64,000 bases of DNA, taken from assembly GCA_030765065.1 (NCBI GenBank), contig CM060988.1, positions 174,633,065 through 174,697,064 on the forward strand, read 5' to 3'. A program made the translations under genes and the position numbers. The notes beneath the pieces were generated by a model. It did not search any database. It saw nothing but the letters and a program-made list of their open reading frames with translations, and was not told the DNA's origin. The DNA comes from Deroplatys truncata (lineage: Eukaryota > Arthropoda > Insecta > Mantodea > Mantidae). Shown here piece by piece: positions 1 to 11,492 of this stretch. How positions within the stretch are numbered: position 1 is the first letter of the stretch; each line of letters begins with the position of its first letter.

Positions 1-461
1 CTTTTGGAGACATTCCCAGAAATTTCGAGATATACATTTCATTTCTCATGACATTATCTTAAACATATGATATTTTCATCAAAATCGTTAGAGCCATTTT
101 TGAGAAAATTAAAATTTTCGAAAAATGTTCCATGTAAAGGGTAGTCTGGGGTGGGGGTATTTTCTTGAAAATCTTCGTGTCGCATCCCTGGAAGATACTG
201 AACGTAAATACCAAGTTTGGTGTTTATCCGACTGTTAGTTTTTGAGTTATGCTGTTCACAGACACACACACACACACAGACACACACACACACACAGACA
301 CACACACACACACAGACACACACACGGACATGTTTCCAAAAATGCTTTTTTTGGATTCAGTGAGTCTCAAAACATGTATTTCCGGTGAAATCTCGGTATC
401 GAATTTTTGGGTGGAATACAATACTTCCCCTACTTACTGTACGTAGTAGAGAAAGTAAAAA
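1..461 (+). repeat. Family A repeat, 3' half, cut by window edge
   Basis: This is the 3' half of the dominant dispersed repeat, matching many other copies in the window from the motif ttggagacattcccagaaa to the terminal GTAGTAGAGAAAGTAAAAA. The internal (AC)n block lies at about 263-325, as in other copies. Open frames here are the microsatellite read as Thr/His or Cys/Val and are not genes. Confidence 0.85.
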
Positions 462-462
462 C

Positions 463-1352
463 ACGCAGATTTTCAAGAAAACTCCCAACTACCCTTTACA
501 TGGAAAATTTTTCGAGATTTTGGATTTTCTCAAAAAAGACTAACGAACTTGATTAATAAATACAGCATATTAAAGACCCTTTCACGACAAATAAAATGTA
601 CATCTTGATTTTCTGTGAATACCCTATGAAGTCCTCTTCATTTGGAAGGAATTTTGTATAAATGTCAAACGTTAAGGATAGACGAAAATATACTGCACAA
701 AAACATAGAAATCTTTAAAACACACAATATATTTCAAATAGCTTTTTGTGGCATAAGCCATTTCTGAGATACCCGTTTTTGATGATCCGAATTGTTCAAT
801 ACTTAGCGATTATTTTCAACATTCAGTTGTTTCTCGCAATTGCAAAGAAACAGTATGGAATTTTAAGGTCAGCATATCGCGTCCAATTCTTAAACATTTG
901 ACTATCGCTGTTCTCTTTATATCTATAACGGAATGTGTAATGTAGCTATTTCTGCAAAGATTTATCTGATTAAAATGAAGTAGATAGGAAACTAAGAATA
1001 ATTCGTATACCCACTAATAAGCGATAGAGTGTAGAGGAACTCTACCTGTGACACATAAGACTTTTTAAAGTACTGTCGCTATTCAGTTGTTTCCCGCGAT
1101 GTCATGGAAATCGCATGTAATTTCAAAGCGAGCATTTTATGAGTGACCCGCTTTTTATATGACTACCTAGGCTCCTGTATCTCCCTTGTATCTAACACGA
1201 AATTTCTAATAAGCTATTTCTTCAAACGTTTATCTCAATTAATATGAATTGAATAGAAAAATAATGGTTTGAAAGAATATTGGTGGTAGTAGTAGTTGTA
1301 TAAAGTAAACGATATTGGCTACAGTAAGTGATATGAATGTAACGCATCAGAA
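463..1352 (-). repeat. Family A2 (old) fragments
   Basis: Two diverged reverse-oriented pieces (about 463-1075 and 1076-1352). They carry the A2 hallmarks read backwards: a poly-purine stretch ending in gtagag, and a 5' terminus resembling the complement of TGTGTTACATTCACATGACT. They share the A2 middle (cagttgtttctcgcgatgtcatgg) with copies at 28550 and 47510. Non-coding. Confidence 0.65.
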
Positions 1353-1374
1353 TCATTATTTATTTATCTTTTGC

Positions 1375-1528
1375 TTTCTTTACCACTTTCTTTACTCCGC
1401 AGTAAGTAGGGGAAGTATTGCACTCCATCCAAGAATTCGGTATCGAGATTTTTGTAGGAAAGACACGTTTTAAATTCCACAGATTTAAAGAAAAAAGAAA
1501 GTATTTTTAGGAAAATGTCCGTGTGTTC

Positions 1529-1570
<42 letters not shown>

Positions 1571-2520
1571 AGCATAACTAGAAAAATAAAAGTCTGTAAA
1601 AATCTCCTCACCACAAAGTATCCTTCAAAGATAACCATTTTCATTTTCTCAAAAATGTCTCTAACGATTTAACTTAATGTACTATATGTTTAACACATTT
1701 ACTTGACTAATAAAATGCAAGCTTGGTGGCAAAACCAATTGTAGAGGTGAAAGGCAGTACCAATATAAGCATTTTGAGGTTAGGAACCAGAAGCTTTTTA
1801 CTGCGCTACATGCGTCAACATTAATCAGTCCCCAATTGTGAAATCTATTTGTGGCGCGTCAGATATAAACAAAACGTACTCTTGTACAGTACTAGTCACT
1901 GTTGTTAGATGTGTCTGGTGTGATGGTACGGCAATACCGTCTTCATTTCTCATTATGTACCTGTACTTATTAGTTGAGACAGTACGTACGTACTTGTTGA
2001 GGGAGTTACATTTCATTTCAATGTTTCATAAAGTCAGATTTCAATTATGTTCATGCAGCGTTACTGTACTGTATCTACTACCTCCTGCTCCTAACCTCAA
2101 AATACTTGCCTTTCCACTCTACAAATGCATTCCCTTTCAGTTTCTGCGAATGGCGCATGAACTCTTTTGTATTCTGAATGCTTTTTCTATAATTTTGTGA
2201 TACCGACAAACTATAAGAGATAGACTAAATCTTACTACACGAAAAATATAGATCTCTTCAAAATAGAATTTATTCCAAATAATTGTTTGTGCCATCAACC
2301 ACTTCCGAGATATCTTTATTAGTTTGAATTTTTCAATAATTTTGCCATTTTTGAAGTGTTGTCATCATTCAGTGGTTTCTCACGATGTTATTTAGAGAGT
2401 ATGGAATTTTAAATATTTGCCTATCGCTTCAGCCTCCATCCCTCTTATACCTACAACAAAATGCTAATGTAACTATTTCTATAAAGTTTATCTCGATTAA
2501 TATGAAGTAGATAGAAAAAA
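1375..2520 (-). repeat. Family A2 copy interrupted by a MITE
   Basis: A reverse A2 copy starting with the complement of the 3' terminus (ctttaccactttctttactccgcagtaagtagg). It carries a (GA)n array at 1531-1568 in the slot where most copies have (AC)n. Family sequence stops at about 1720 and resumes at about 2165, ending at the next A copy. The missing piece is the inserted MITE listed separately. Confidence 0.65.
1735..2130. mobile_element. Foldback MITE-like insert
   Basis: A roughly 0.4 kb segment unlike the surrounding A2 sequence. Its ends are inverted copies of each other: GTAGAGGTGAAAGGCA at 1741-1756 pairs with the complement of TGCCTTTCCACTCTAC (2107-2122), and AAGCATTTTGAGGTTAGGA (1767-1785) pairs with TCCTAACCTCAAAATACTT (2089-2107). 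No transposase is present. Exact ends and target duplication are not resolved, so the superfamily is unknown. Confidence 0.55.
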
Positions 2521-3216
2521 AATCTGATGTGTTACACTCACATGACTTTCTCTACTCTTGTACAAACTATTTTTACAAACGCTTATTCTCCATATGCTTC
2601 ATGTTAATAGAGATGTTAATCTTATTGCTAATTTTCTTGTAGATGCAAGGGGAATTGGTAGACTTTAAGCGATAGTCAAATATTTTAAGAGCTGATTGCT
2701 ATGTGGAGTATTTCATTCTCTTTGCATTATCAGGACAAAAAATATGAATAACGAATGTGAGAAAAAGTATAAGTATTGGAAAATTTAAGGAAATAACAAG
2801 CAATATCTCGAAAATAGTTCACTCAACAAAAAAAATTTATATGACATAAATTGTGTATTTTAACGCGATATACATTTATTGTGTAGTAACATTTTGTCTA
2901 TCTCTTATGGTTTACCAGTTATGCAAAAGTCGTTCACAATGAAGAATACTTTTGGAGACATTCCCAGAAAATTCAAGATATACATTTTATTTGCCATAAA
3001 AATATCTTAAACATATGATATTTTAATCAAAATCGTTAGAGCCATTTTTGAGAAAATTAAAATTTTCGAAAAATTTTCCATGTAAAGGGTAATCTGGGGT
3101 GGGGGGATTTTCTTGAAAACATTCGTGTCGCATCCTTGGAAGATACTGAACCTAAACACCAAGTTTGGTGTTTATCCGACTGTTCGTTTCTGAGTTATGC
3201 TGTTCACGGACAGACA

Positions 3217-3249
<33 letters not shown>

Positions 3250-3415
3250 CGAGACAGACAGACACACAGACACACACACGGACATGTTTCCAAAAATGCT
3301 TTTTTGGGATTCAGGGGGTCTCAAAACATATATTTCCGATGAAATCTCGGTATTGAATTTTTGGGTGGAATACAATACTTCCCCTACTTACTATACGTAG
3401 TAGAGAAAGTAAAAA
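2518..3415 (+). repeat. Family A, near full-length copy
   Basis: A complete, well-preserved copy (about 0.9 kb) from AAAAATCTGATGTGTTACAC to GTAGTAGAGAAAGTAAAAA, inserted at the edge of an older A2 copy. The microsatellite at 3206-3283 is a compound (AC)n/(AG) tract. There is no conserved reading frame. A useful reference copy. Confidence 0.9.
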
Positions 3416-3970
3416 CTTAAAATCCTTCCCTTCAATGCTGCAGCAGATATGCCCATCCAGGATAGTCCACTATGAAACTATAGTGGTCAGTTTGTCCTTG
3501 AACGTAGCCCTTGAGAGGTAAGTCAAGTTGTGTACAGACCAATAAAGGAATTCAATGTTGTTACTGCGAACTATTGACCCAATAACACAAATACCTGCCT
3601 TAAAAGTGAGAACTTCTTATTCCCAACAGAGGTCATCAATTTTAATGACTTTTTCTGCACCAGTTACTTAAGGTATAGGATGCAATGCACTAGACTCAGA
3701 AACCTATATAGAAATGTCATGCATATTTCGTGAATGTATAGCAACCACATGTTTTATATCCATTAAGGAGACGAAATTGTGAATGTTTCAAATTCTGTTC
3801 TTCTTCTCATACTACAATTATATGTAAATAATACCCAGAATTTACACAAATGCATGCTATAGTTTGGAGGGAAATATATATTAATTGCTCTACAAACAAC
3901 GTATCCTTACAGTGAAGATTGCAAACTTTTGTAGCAAAACTTCAAATCCACATTTCAAAAATACCATCTT
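3416..3970. other. Unassigned AT-rich stretch
   Basis: About 550 bases between repeats. I see no open frame of note, no family similarity within the window and no RNA-like fold. Confidence 0.4.
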
Positions 3971-5583
3971 AAAAATCTGAAGTGTTGCACTCACATCACT
4001 TTCTCTACTCCTATACCAACTATTTTTACAAACGCTTATTCTCCATCTAGTTCATGTTGAGGCAGTATTTTTAACACTTAAATAATTTCAGTCTAATTAT
4101 ATAATAGTAAATTCAATAACAGCCCGCCTTAAAGCAATATGTGTATGTAATAATCTGTAAAATGTATGTAACAGTCATTGCATATGGTTATACTATTGTA
4201 TACATGTTCAATAATGTTATATGAATGTATTACGTAATTTAATAATGTAGGAGCTGTGAGAATAATAAGTTAAGCGTTGCTAACAATGAGCTAACCTTGA
4301 GGCAATAATGAGTAAGAATGTTTAATAATGCTACTAGTATTTATTGGAGCAACAATAATGTAAATTTTAGTGACAGTTTATAAAACAGCCAATCAAGAAC
4401 CAGAAAAAGCTTTAGTTAAATGAAGCTTTCTATTGGAGTAGAATTAGCCAATCAGAAACTGAAAAGGAGAAACATTTACAAATTCAGAAGTCAGTTGCCT
4501 GCAGACAGCGTTACTAACCAGACGCAAAAAGTGTCCTGAAGAAATATAATATGTATTCGTGTGAAACGAAAAATAAGTTTACGTGTTAAAAAGTGTAATT
4601 AATTAATTAATTAATTAATTAAAAGAATTTCACAGCTCTCTATATCAGTGAAGTGTTAATTAAATCGTGTCAAGCATTAATAAAAGGAGTGAAGTAAAAT
4701 TATAATCTGTGTAAGCCTACATTCTTGTCGCATCCCAACTCTGCTAAGAGAAACGTGTCTCTAACAATAATACTGTCGCAGCCGAGGCAAACATAAATAT
4801 ATAATATTTAAAGAAACAGTCAAATTACAAACAATTATTTTTTTAAACTTGGGGCAAAGGCCACCTGAAGGCACATTTGGGGCGAAGGCTACCGGAAACT
4901 GTTTGCTATACGTGCGGTTGCAACTACTACAAGTTCGGCTCCCTAACAGTTGAAATATAATACAACTCCTTCAATACAACATAATACAGCTTCTTCAAAT
5001 TGGCTTTCCATATGTAGCAACAACAAATCTTCTTCAATGTTAACCGAGATAAACATACCATTGCTAATTTTCTTGTAGATGCAAGGGCAATATGGTAGGC
5101 TTTAAGCGATAGTCAAATGTTTTAAGAGCTGATTGCTATATGGAGCATTCCATTCTCTTTGCATTACCAGGACAAAAAAAAAACGAGTAACGAGTTCCCA
5201 TTTGAGGAGAATTATAAGGAAAATTCAAACAAATAACAAGGAATATCTCGGAAATGGTTCACTCCACAAAAAACGTATATGACATAAATTGTTTGTTTTA
5301 ATGAGCTCTACATTTTTTGTGTAGAAAAGTTTGTTTATCTCTTACGGTTTACAAGTTGTGCAAAAGCCATTTAGAAAGAAGAGGACTTTTGGGGACATTT
5401 CCAGAAAATTCAAGGTATACATTTTATTTGTCATGAAAATATCCTAAATGTATAATATTCTAATCAAAATCCTAAGAGCCATTTTTAACAAAATCAAAAT
5501 TTTCGAAAAATGTTCCATGCAAAGGGCAGTCTGGGGTGGGGGTATTTTCTTAAAAATCTTCATGCCGCATTCTTGGAAGATAG
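3971..5583 (+). repeat. Family A copy split by a solo LTR
   Basis: A copy beginning at AAAAATCTGAAGTGTTGCACTC (about 3972), interrupted at 4058 by a solo LTR and resuming at 5037 with ttaaccgagataaac, exactly continuing the family sequence. It is truncated at 5583, before the microsatellite. The break shows the LTR is younger than this copy. Confidence 0.8.
4058..5036 (+). mobile_element. Solo LTR of an LTR retrotransposon (copy 1)
   Basis: A 979-bp repeat starting TGAGGCAGTATTTTTAACAC and ending in CTTCTTCA (TG...CA). It is flanked by a perfect 4-bp duplication, ATGT (4054-4057 and 5037-5040), inside an A copy whose sequence is contiguous when the element is removed. Three other copies in the window share the same termini. 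An AATAAA-type signal lies near 4680. No internal region, primer-binding site or gag-pol frame follows, so this is a solo LTR. TG...CA ends with 4-bp duplications fit the Gypsy or BEL type; I cannot choose. Confidence 0.85.
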
Positions 5584-5715
5584 TAAGCCGCTGAAGTGCC
5601 TCTCAACCCTTATTTCAACTTACTGTAACATTCGCTTGCCAGTTTTATTTAATACTATCCTCGCCGTTACTGATATTTATTCTACCCATGATCTTAATTT
5701 TATTTTACTACTCAA

Positions 5716-6220
5716 AATATACTGCTTCAACTCTCACATAGCTTTCTCTATCTACTATCGCTTATTCTTATATAGTTTCTACTTCTATCCGCTTCAAGTT
5801 AATCGAGATAAACGTTTGCAGAAATATTTCATTTCTCGTTTCGTTGTAGGTACAAGAGAGATAGTGGAAATGGAATCGAATTAAGATGTTTAAAACAGGG
5901 TTGCTATGTGCTGGCCTAAAGCTTTATACTCTTTTCATGGCATCACGAGAAACAGCTAAACAGCGAAGTAATTTATAATGGCAAAGTATTGAAAATTCAA
6001 ACTATTACAGCGTATATATCGGCAATGGATGATGCCATAGGTAAAATTATTTGAAATAAATTCTACATTTACATTCTTTGTATAGCAGGTTTTTGTCTAT
6101 CTCTTATGGTTTAACAGATAAATAGAATTATACTAAATTCCTTCCGAATGAAAAGTTCAATGGCTATTCCCAGAAAAAGATATGCATTTGATTGGTCTTG
6201 AAAATATCTTGGCTAAACTT
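5716..6220 (+). repeat. Family A2, 5' part
   Basis: A diverged + strand A2 segment (ctttctctatctactatcgcttattc...) cut at 6220 by the second solo LTR. The stretch 5584-5715 just before it is unassigned. Confidence 0.6.
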
Positions 6221-8014
6221 TGAGGCAGTATTTTTAACATTTAAATGATTTCAGTCTAATTATATAATATAACAAAATCTGATGTGTTACACTCACATGA
6301 CTTTCTCTATTCTTGTACAAACAATTTTTACAAACGCTTATTCTCCATATGCTTCATGTTAATCGAGATGTTAATCTTATTGCTAATTTTCTTGTAGATA
6401 CAAGGGGAATTGCTAGGCTTTAAGCTATAGTCAAACATTTTAAGAGCTGGTTGCTATGTGGAGTATTCCACTCTCTTTGCATTACCAGGACATAAAAAAC
6501 AAAATGAATAACGTATTTGAGAAAAAGTATAAGTATTGGAAAATTTAATTTAAGGGAATAACAAGTAATATCTCGAAAATGGTTCACCCAACAAAAAAAA
6601 TGTATATGACATAAAATTGTGTATTTTAACGCGATCTACATTTTGTGTGGTAAACTTTTGTCTATCCCTTATGGTTTACCAGTTATTCAAACGTCGTTCA
6701 CAATGATGAACACTTTTGGAGACATTCCCAGAAAATTCGAGATATACATTTCATTTTTCATGAAAATATCTTAAATATATGATATTTTAATCAAAATCGT
6801 TAGAGCCATTTTTGAGAAAATTAAAATTATCGAAAAATGTTCCATGTAAAGGGTAGTCTGGGGTGGGGGGATTTTCTTGAAAACCTTCGTGTCGCATCTC
6901 TGGAAGATACTGAACCTAAATACCAAGTTTGGTGTTTATCCGACTGTTCGTTTCTGAGTTATGCTGTTCACAGACAGACACACAGACAGAAACACAAACA
7001 CACACACGGACATGTTTCCAAAAATGTTTTTTTTTGGATTCAGGGGGTCTCAAAACATGTATTTCCGGTGAAGTCTCGGTATCGAACTTTTGGGTGGAAT
7101 ACAATACTTCTCCTACTTACTATACGTAGTAGAGAAAGTAAAAAATAGTAACAGCCCGCCTTAAAGCAATATGTGTGTAATATATAAAATGTATGTAACA
7201 GTCATTGTATTATGTTTATATTATTATGTACATGTATAAAAATGTTATGTGAATGTATTAAGTAATTTAATAGTGTTAGAGTGGTGATAATAGAGGCCGA
7301 AAGTTGCTAACAATGAGGTAACCTTGAGGCAATAATAAATTGGAAAGTTTAATAATGCTACCAGTAATTCTTGGAAAAATAACGTAATATTTTAAAACAA
7401 TTTAGAAATAGCCAATCAACAACCAGAAAACCTGAAAGTTAAATAAAAGTATTCTATTGGAGTAAAATTAGCCAATCAGAGACGTGAAATAGAAAAATTT
7501 ACAAATTTAAGTGGTAAACGTCAGTCACTAGTACACAGCGTTCCCAACCGGACACGACGCGTTCCTGAACAATTAAATACATATTCAGTGGAGACATAAA
7601 ATTCATTAGGGCAAGAATAAAAATGTCTACATGTTTAAAAGTGCAATTAAGAAATAATCTCACAGCTCTCTATATCAGTGAAGTGTTATTTAAGCGTATG
7701 AAGGATTAATAAAAGGAGTGAAGTAAAAATTATAATTTGTGTAAGCCTACATTCTTTAGCCGCACCACCCCCTGTTAAAAGATGCATGTTTCTACAAATT
7801 AACACTGACGCAGCCGAGGCAAATATATATATATAATATTTAAAGAAACATTAAAATACAAAGTTGATTCCTAAACGTTGGGGCGAAGACCACAGGAAAC
7901 TTTGTACCATACGTGGAGCAGTTACTTCATCAAGTTTGGTTCACCAACAGTGGAACTATAATACTAACTTCTTCAAATTGGCTTTCCATACGTGAAGCTA
8001 CAACATATATCTCA
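6221..8014 (+). mobile_element. Solo LTR copy 2, with nested family A
   Basis: The same LTR as at 4058, starting TGAGGCAGTA and ending CTCA, with a perfect 4-bp duplication ACTT (6217-6220 and 8015-8018). A complete A copy is inserted about 50 bp inside it (6275-7145), and LTR sequence resumes at cagcccgcc. Without the insert the LTR is about 0.92 kb. It has a polyadenylation-type AATAAAAGG near 7710. No internal retrotransposon region is attached. Confidence 0.85.
6275..7145 (+). repeat. Family A inside solo LTR 2
   Basis: A near full-length copy, AAATCTGATG to GTAGTAGAGAAAGTAAAAA, with a short, degenerate (AC)n block at 6972-7008. It splits the host LTR cleanly, so it is younger than that LTR. 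Confidence 0.9.
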
Positions 8015-8018
8015 ACTT

Positions 8019-8469
8019 AACTACTTGGTCTGATTTAAAAATGTGATTAAATGTTAAAGGAAAGTGATTAAATTGCCTTAGGAGTGGTGTTTGCGGTAGT
8101 TGTCTGTTGTAGACCTGGTGACCTCACTTTTTAAGTACTTTACGTTTATAACAGAATTACGGTGTAAAGGCAACAAATATGGCCATCTTGTCACTACTGC
8201 ATATGCGCGATGTGAATTGCCAAACTCGCTTCGCTCGCGTACTTTGGTGTAAGTACTGGTTTTTAATTAACCTAAGCTTATGTGTAAAAGAATTAAACCC
8301 AAACTGACCTCCCGTGAATCAGAAACCTGACTTAGGAATGCAGCTCGCTTCGCTCGCTGGCGTTGGCGGTATTTCATTGGTTGCCAGCATTTTGTTTGTA
8401 CATTTGAAAACGCGCGCAGCTGGAGGATGACGTAGACATAACTTTTGAAAACCAAGCACTACAGGTTCA
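8019..8469. other. Unassigned stretch between LTR 2 and an A2 fragment
   Basis: It contains two short repeats of cgcttcgctcgc (near 8225 and 8345) but no gene-like frame and no match to the other families that I can see. Confidence 0.35.
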
Positions 8470-8849
8470 TATGGTATTTTAATCAAAATCGTTTGACTAT
8501 TTTTGAGAAAATGAAACAAAAACAGTACTTTTTCCATGTAAAGGTTAGTTGTAATTGGGGAATTTTCTGAAAATCTTCGTGTTGCACCTGAAGATACTGA
8601 ACTTTAATATCAAGTTTGGTGCTTATCGCACTCGTCGTTTTTGAGTCATGCTCTTCAAGCGCACGAACACACACACACACACACACACACGATAATTGGT
8701 AGAGAAAGTCATCTGAATGTAATACGTCGGATTTTTATTCTGGGAATTTCAAACATGTGTTTCGGATGAAAACTCGATATAGAGTTTTTGGTTGGAATAC
8801 TATTCTTCCACTACCTGCTCTAAGTAGGTTCTAGAGAAAGTAAAAAGCT
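8470..8849 (+). repeat. Family A2, 3' part with (AC)n
   Basis: The 3' part of a diverged copy, ending in TAGAGAAAGTAAAAA. It has a pure (AC)n tract at about 8667-8692, directly followed by a fragment that looks like the reversed 5' terminus (gtagagaaagtcatctgaatgtaatacgtcgga), so it is a rearranged copy. Confidence 0.6.
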
Positions 8850-9270
8850 AAAATTTTCAGTAAATCATGCTCTGTTAGTGATAAACCAATACATTCTTAC
8901 ATGTAATTGTCCGAAAGTATAGCAATAGCTGTTCATCCTTAAATATTTTTATGTATAGAGAAATCACATTCATAAATAAAACAAATCTGTGGGTAGACAA
9001 AGCGTAAAATAATGTTTTAATATGAGGTAAGCAGACGTCCCGTATTAGCCGGGATAGTCCCTTTTTTGAGTCTCTATCCCGTCTTTTTTAAGGTAGAAAC
9101 GGGGTTCCTAAATGTCCCTTCTTGTGGCAATGACTCATCAGCATAAAACGTTGTTAACTGTAGTTCTCAAAAATCCAAAATGTCCTGTTTTGCATCAGTT
9201 TGACGAAAAATTTAAAGATAATAACAAATGATAACGCAAAACGTTGTTTATATTAGGGCTACAATACATA
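8850..9270. other. Unassigned AT-rich stretch
   Basis: No credible coding frame. A palindrome-like pair, cccgtattagccgggatag / ctatcccgtc, lies near 9038-9090. Otherwise nothing recognised. Confidence 0.35.
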
Positions 9271-9274
9271 CACC

Positions 9275-9430
9275 TAAAACCGTGTCCCGTGTCGTGGATT
9301 TACATAAAAGAACCTCAAGCCTGATAAAGAGGTCTCTGAGCAAAATTACTGGTCTTTCACACCCAATATAGAATGGGACGCTAAGGACCATAGCAGTTAA
9401 AAAGCGTCCATAAATAAAACTCAATTTCAC
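9275..9430 (+). repeat. SINE family C, body without tRNA head
   Basis: This matches the reverse complement of the non-tRNA body of the SINE copies at 11050 and 61205 (shared cccaatatagaatgggacgctaagg). The tRNA-like head is absent, so the copy is 5' truncated. It ends in an A-rich ataaataaa tail. Confidence 0.65.
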
Positions 9431-9450
9431 CTAAAACTGTGTGGAGACTT

Positions 9451-10442
9451 TGAGACAGTATTATTAACACTTAAATGATTTCAGTCAAATTATATAAATA
9501 TAAATTCAATAACAGCCCGCCTTCAAGCTATATGTGTATGTAATAATTTGTAAAATGTATATAACAGTCATTGCATATGCTTATATTATTGTATACATGT
9601 TCAATAATGTTATGTGAATGTAATACGTAATTTAATAATGTAGGAGCTGTGAGAAATAGATAAAAAGTTGCTAACAAAGAGGTAACAATAAGGTATTCTT
9701 GAGGCAATAATGAGTAAGAATGTTTAATAATGCTACTAGTCATTATTGGAGCAACAATAGTATAATTTTTGTGACAGTTTATAAATTAGCCAATCAACGA
9801 CCAGTAAAAGCTTTAGTTAAATGAAGGTATTCTATTGGAGCAGGAATAGCCAATCAGAGACTTGAAATACATAAATTTACAAGTTAAGGAGCTTGAAATC
9901 AGTTCAGTTGCCTGCAGACAGTGCTACTAACCAGATACAAAAAGTGTCCTCAAGAAATATAATACTTATTCGTGTGAGACGAAAAATAAGTTTACGTGTT
10001 AAAAAGTATAATTAATTAATAAAAGAATCTCACAGCTCTCTCTCTCTATCAGTGAAGTGTTATTTAAATCGTATCAAGCATTAATAAAAGGAGTGAAGTA
10101 AAATTATAATCTGTGTAAGCCTACATTCTTGTCGCATCACAACCCTGCCAAGATATCCATGTCTCTAAAATAAATACTGACACAGCCGGGGCAAACATAA
10201 ATATACAATATTTAAAGAAACAGTGAAATTACAAAGTTAATATTTTTTTTAAACTTGGGGCAAAGGCCACCTGAAAGTACATTTGGGGCAAAGGCTACCG
10301 GAAACTGTTTACTATACCTGCGGTTGCAACTACTACGATTTCGACTCCCCAACAGTTGAAATATAATACAACCTCAATACAAACTACTTCAAATTGACGC
10401 CCAAAGCGTGGTAAAAAATAACGTAACAAACCACCTACTTCA
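9451..10442 (+). mobile_element. Solo LTR copy 3
   Basis: The only uninterrupted copy besides copy 1 (992 bp), starting TGAGACAGTA and ending CTACTTCA. It is flanked by a perfect ACTT duplication (9447-9450 and 10443-10446). Sequence is collinear with copy 1, including the CAGCCCGCC box, the Tn-rich middle and an AATAAAAGGAG motif near 10083. No retroviral-type internal region adjoins it. Confidence 0.87.
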
Positions 10443-10446
10443 ACTT

Positions 10447-11044
10447 CCCTTGGAGAAGTACAGTTGCGGACGACAATTGAAATCGTGTATGATGTGAATG
10501 CCGCCAACAATAACGAAATCTGTAAACGCATACCTTGGCTCATAAAAAAATTCATACAGTTATAACTTTGATAGAAGACAGTACTGTGTTCTGCATTTGT
10601 GAATAATAATACACAGTGACCTTTTGTAAACTGCAAGTGCTGAAACACGTAAAATTAATAAATATGCCATACTCGAAAATGAAGTGTTTTTAATAGTGGC
10701 CTACAAAAGGAATATCCATACATTAACAAAACAATTTCTGACTCAGATGTTCCTAAGATGTTGGGTGCATCTACTTTCAGTATAAGCCATGGGAGGGGTG
10801 ATCGGATATATCACAACATATAAACAGTGAAAAACTAAAAGAAGAGTACGTGCAAGTGTTTCTTCTAGCACCGTATTGACTAACTTTTTAAAAACTTAAG
10901 GTTTTGGCGATAAAGATATGAAATTAGCAGCTGTTGAAGGAGCGTTTGCTTACCAACTGCCTACCACAACTAATCTTTCGTATCAATGGATCTAAACTTA
11001 TCCAATGTATGAGAAATGACTCCTGCACTATAATTCTACAGGAT
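10447..11044. other. Unassigned stretch
   Basis: About 600 bases with no family match and no convincing exon. A minus-strand frame at 10295-10648 runs across the LTR end and is incidental. Confidence 0.4.
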
Positions 11045-11049
11045 TGTTT

Positions 11050-11340
11050 GGCTGGAGTTTTTTATTTATTTATTTATTTATTTATTTATGGACGCTGTTT
11101 AACCACTTAGGTCACATTCTATATTGGGCGTGAAAGACCGGTAATTTTGCTCAGAGGCTTGAGGTTCTTTTACATGCCGTAAATCTACGACACTAAACCA
11201 CCGGCTTTACTTTACTTCCGAAGGAAGCCAAGCTAAGGATTTTTAAGCCCGAAAAATTTCATCACCCTCCGCCGGGTTTGAACTCGCGACCTCGGGAAAT
11301 AGAGGCTAGCATGGTAACCACTACACCACGGAGTGAATTC
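11050..11340 (-). repeat. tRNA-derived SINE, family C
   Basis: Read on the minus strand, the element begins with a tRNA-like head: an A-box-like GTGGTGTAGTGGTTACC and a B-box-like GAGTTCAAACC (about 11276-11286). A body shared with copies at 39328 and 61205 follows, then the complement of (TTTA)n at 11060-11092. The (TTTA)n acts as the 3' simple-repeat tail typical of SINEs. Related to the internal promoter of RNA polymerase III genes; not itself a tRNA gene. Confidence 0.75.
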
Positions 11341-11492
11341 AGAGCAACTATATGTAAGTTATACGTTATTTATTTATTTATTTATTTATTATTAGTTTCC
11401 TAACCTTTGTATTTATGACAAAACAACCTTAAGCGTTCTATTTTGTACCTTGCTTCATTGAGAAAAAATTTAAATATCCCGCTTTCTTTTTT

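Noticed and set aside
54-446. Overlapping frames of Cys/Val or Thr/His repeats on both strands, here and in every family A copy
   Set aside because: They are the (AC)n microsatellite and its flanks read in all frames; they recur only because the repeat recurs and are broken differently in each copy.
1838-2200. 120-aa + strand frame
   Set aside because: It spans the foldback MITE and its A2 host; no motif and no promoter.
10295-10648. 117-aa minus-strand frame
   Set aside because: It runs across the boundary of solo LTR 3 into unrelated sequence, with no domain.
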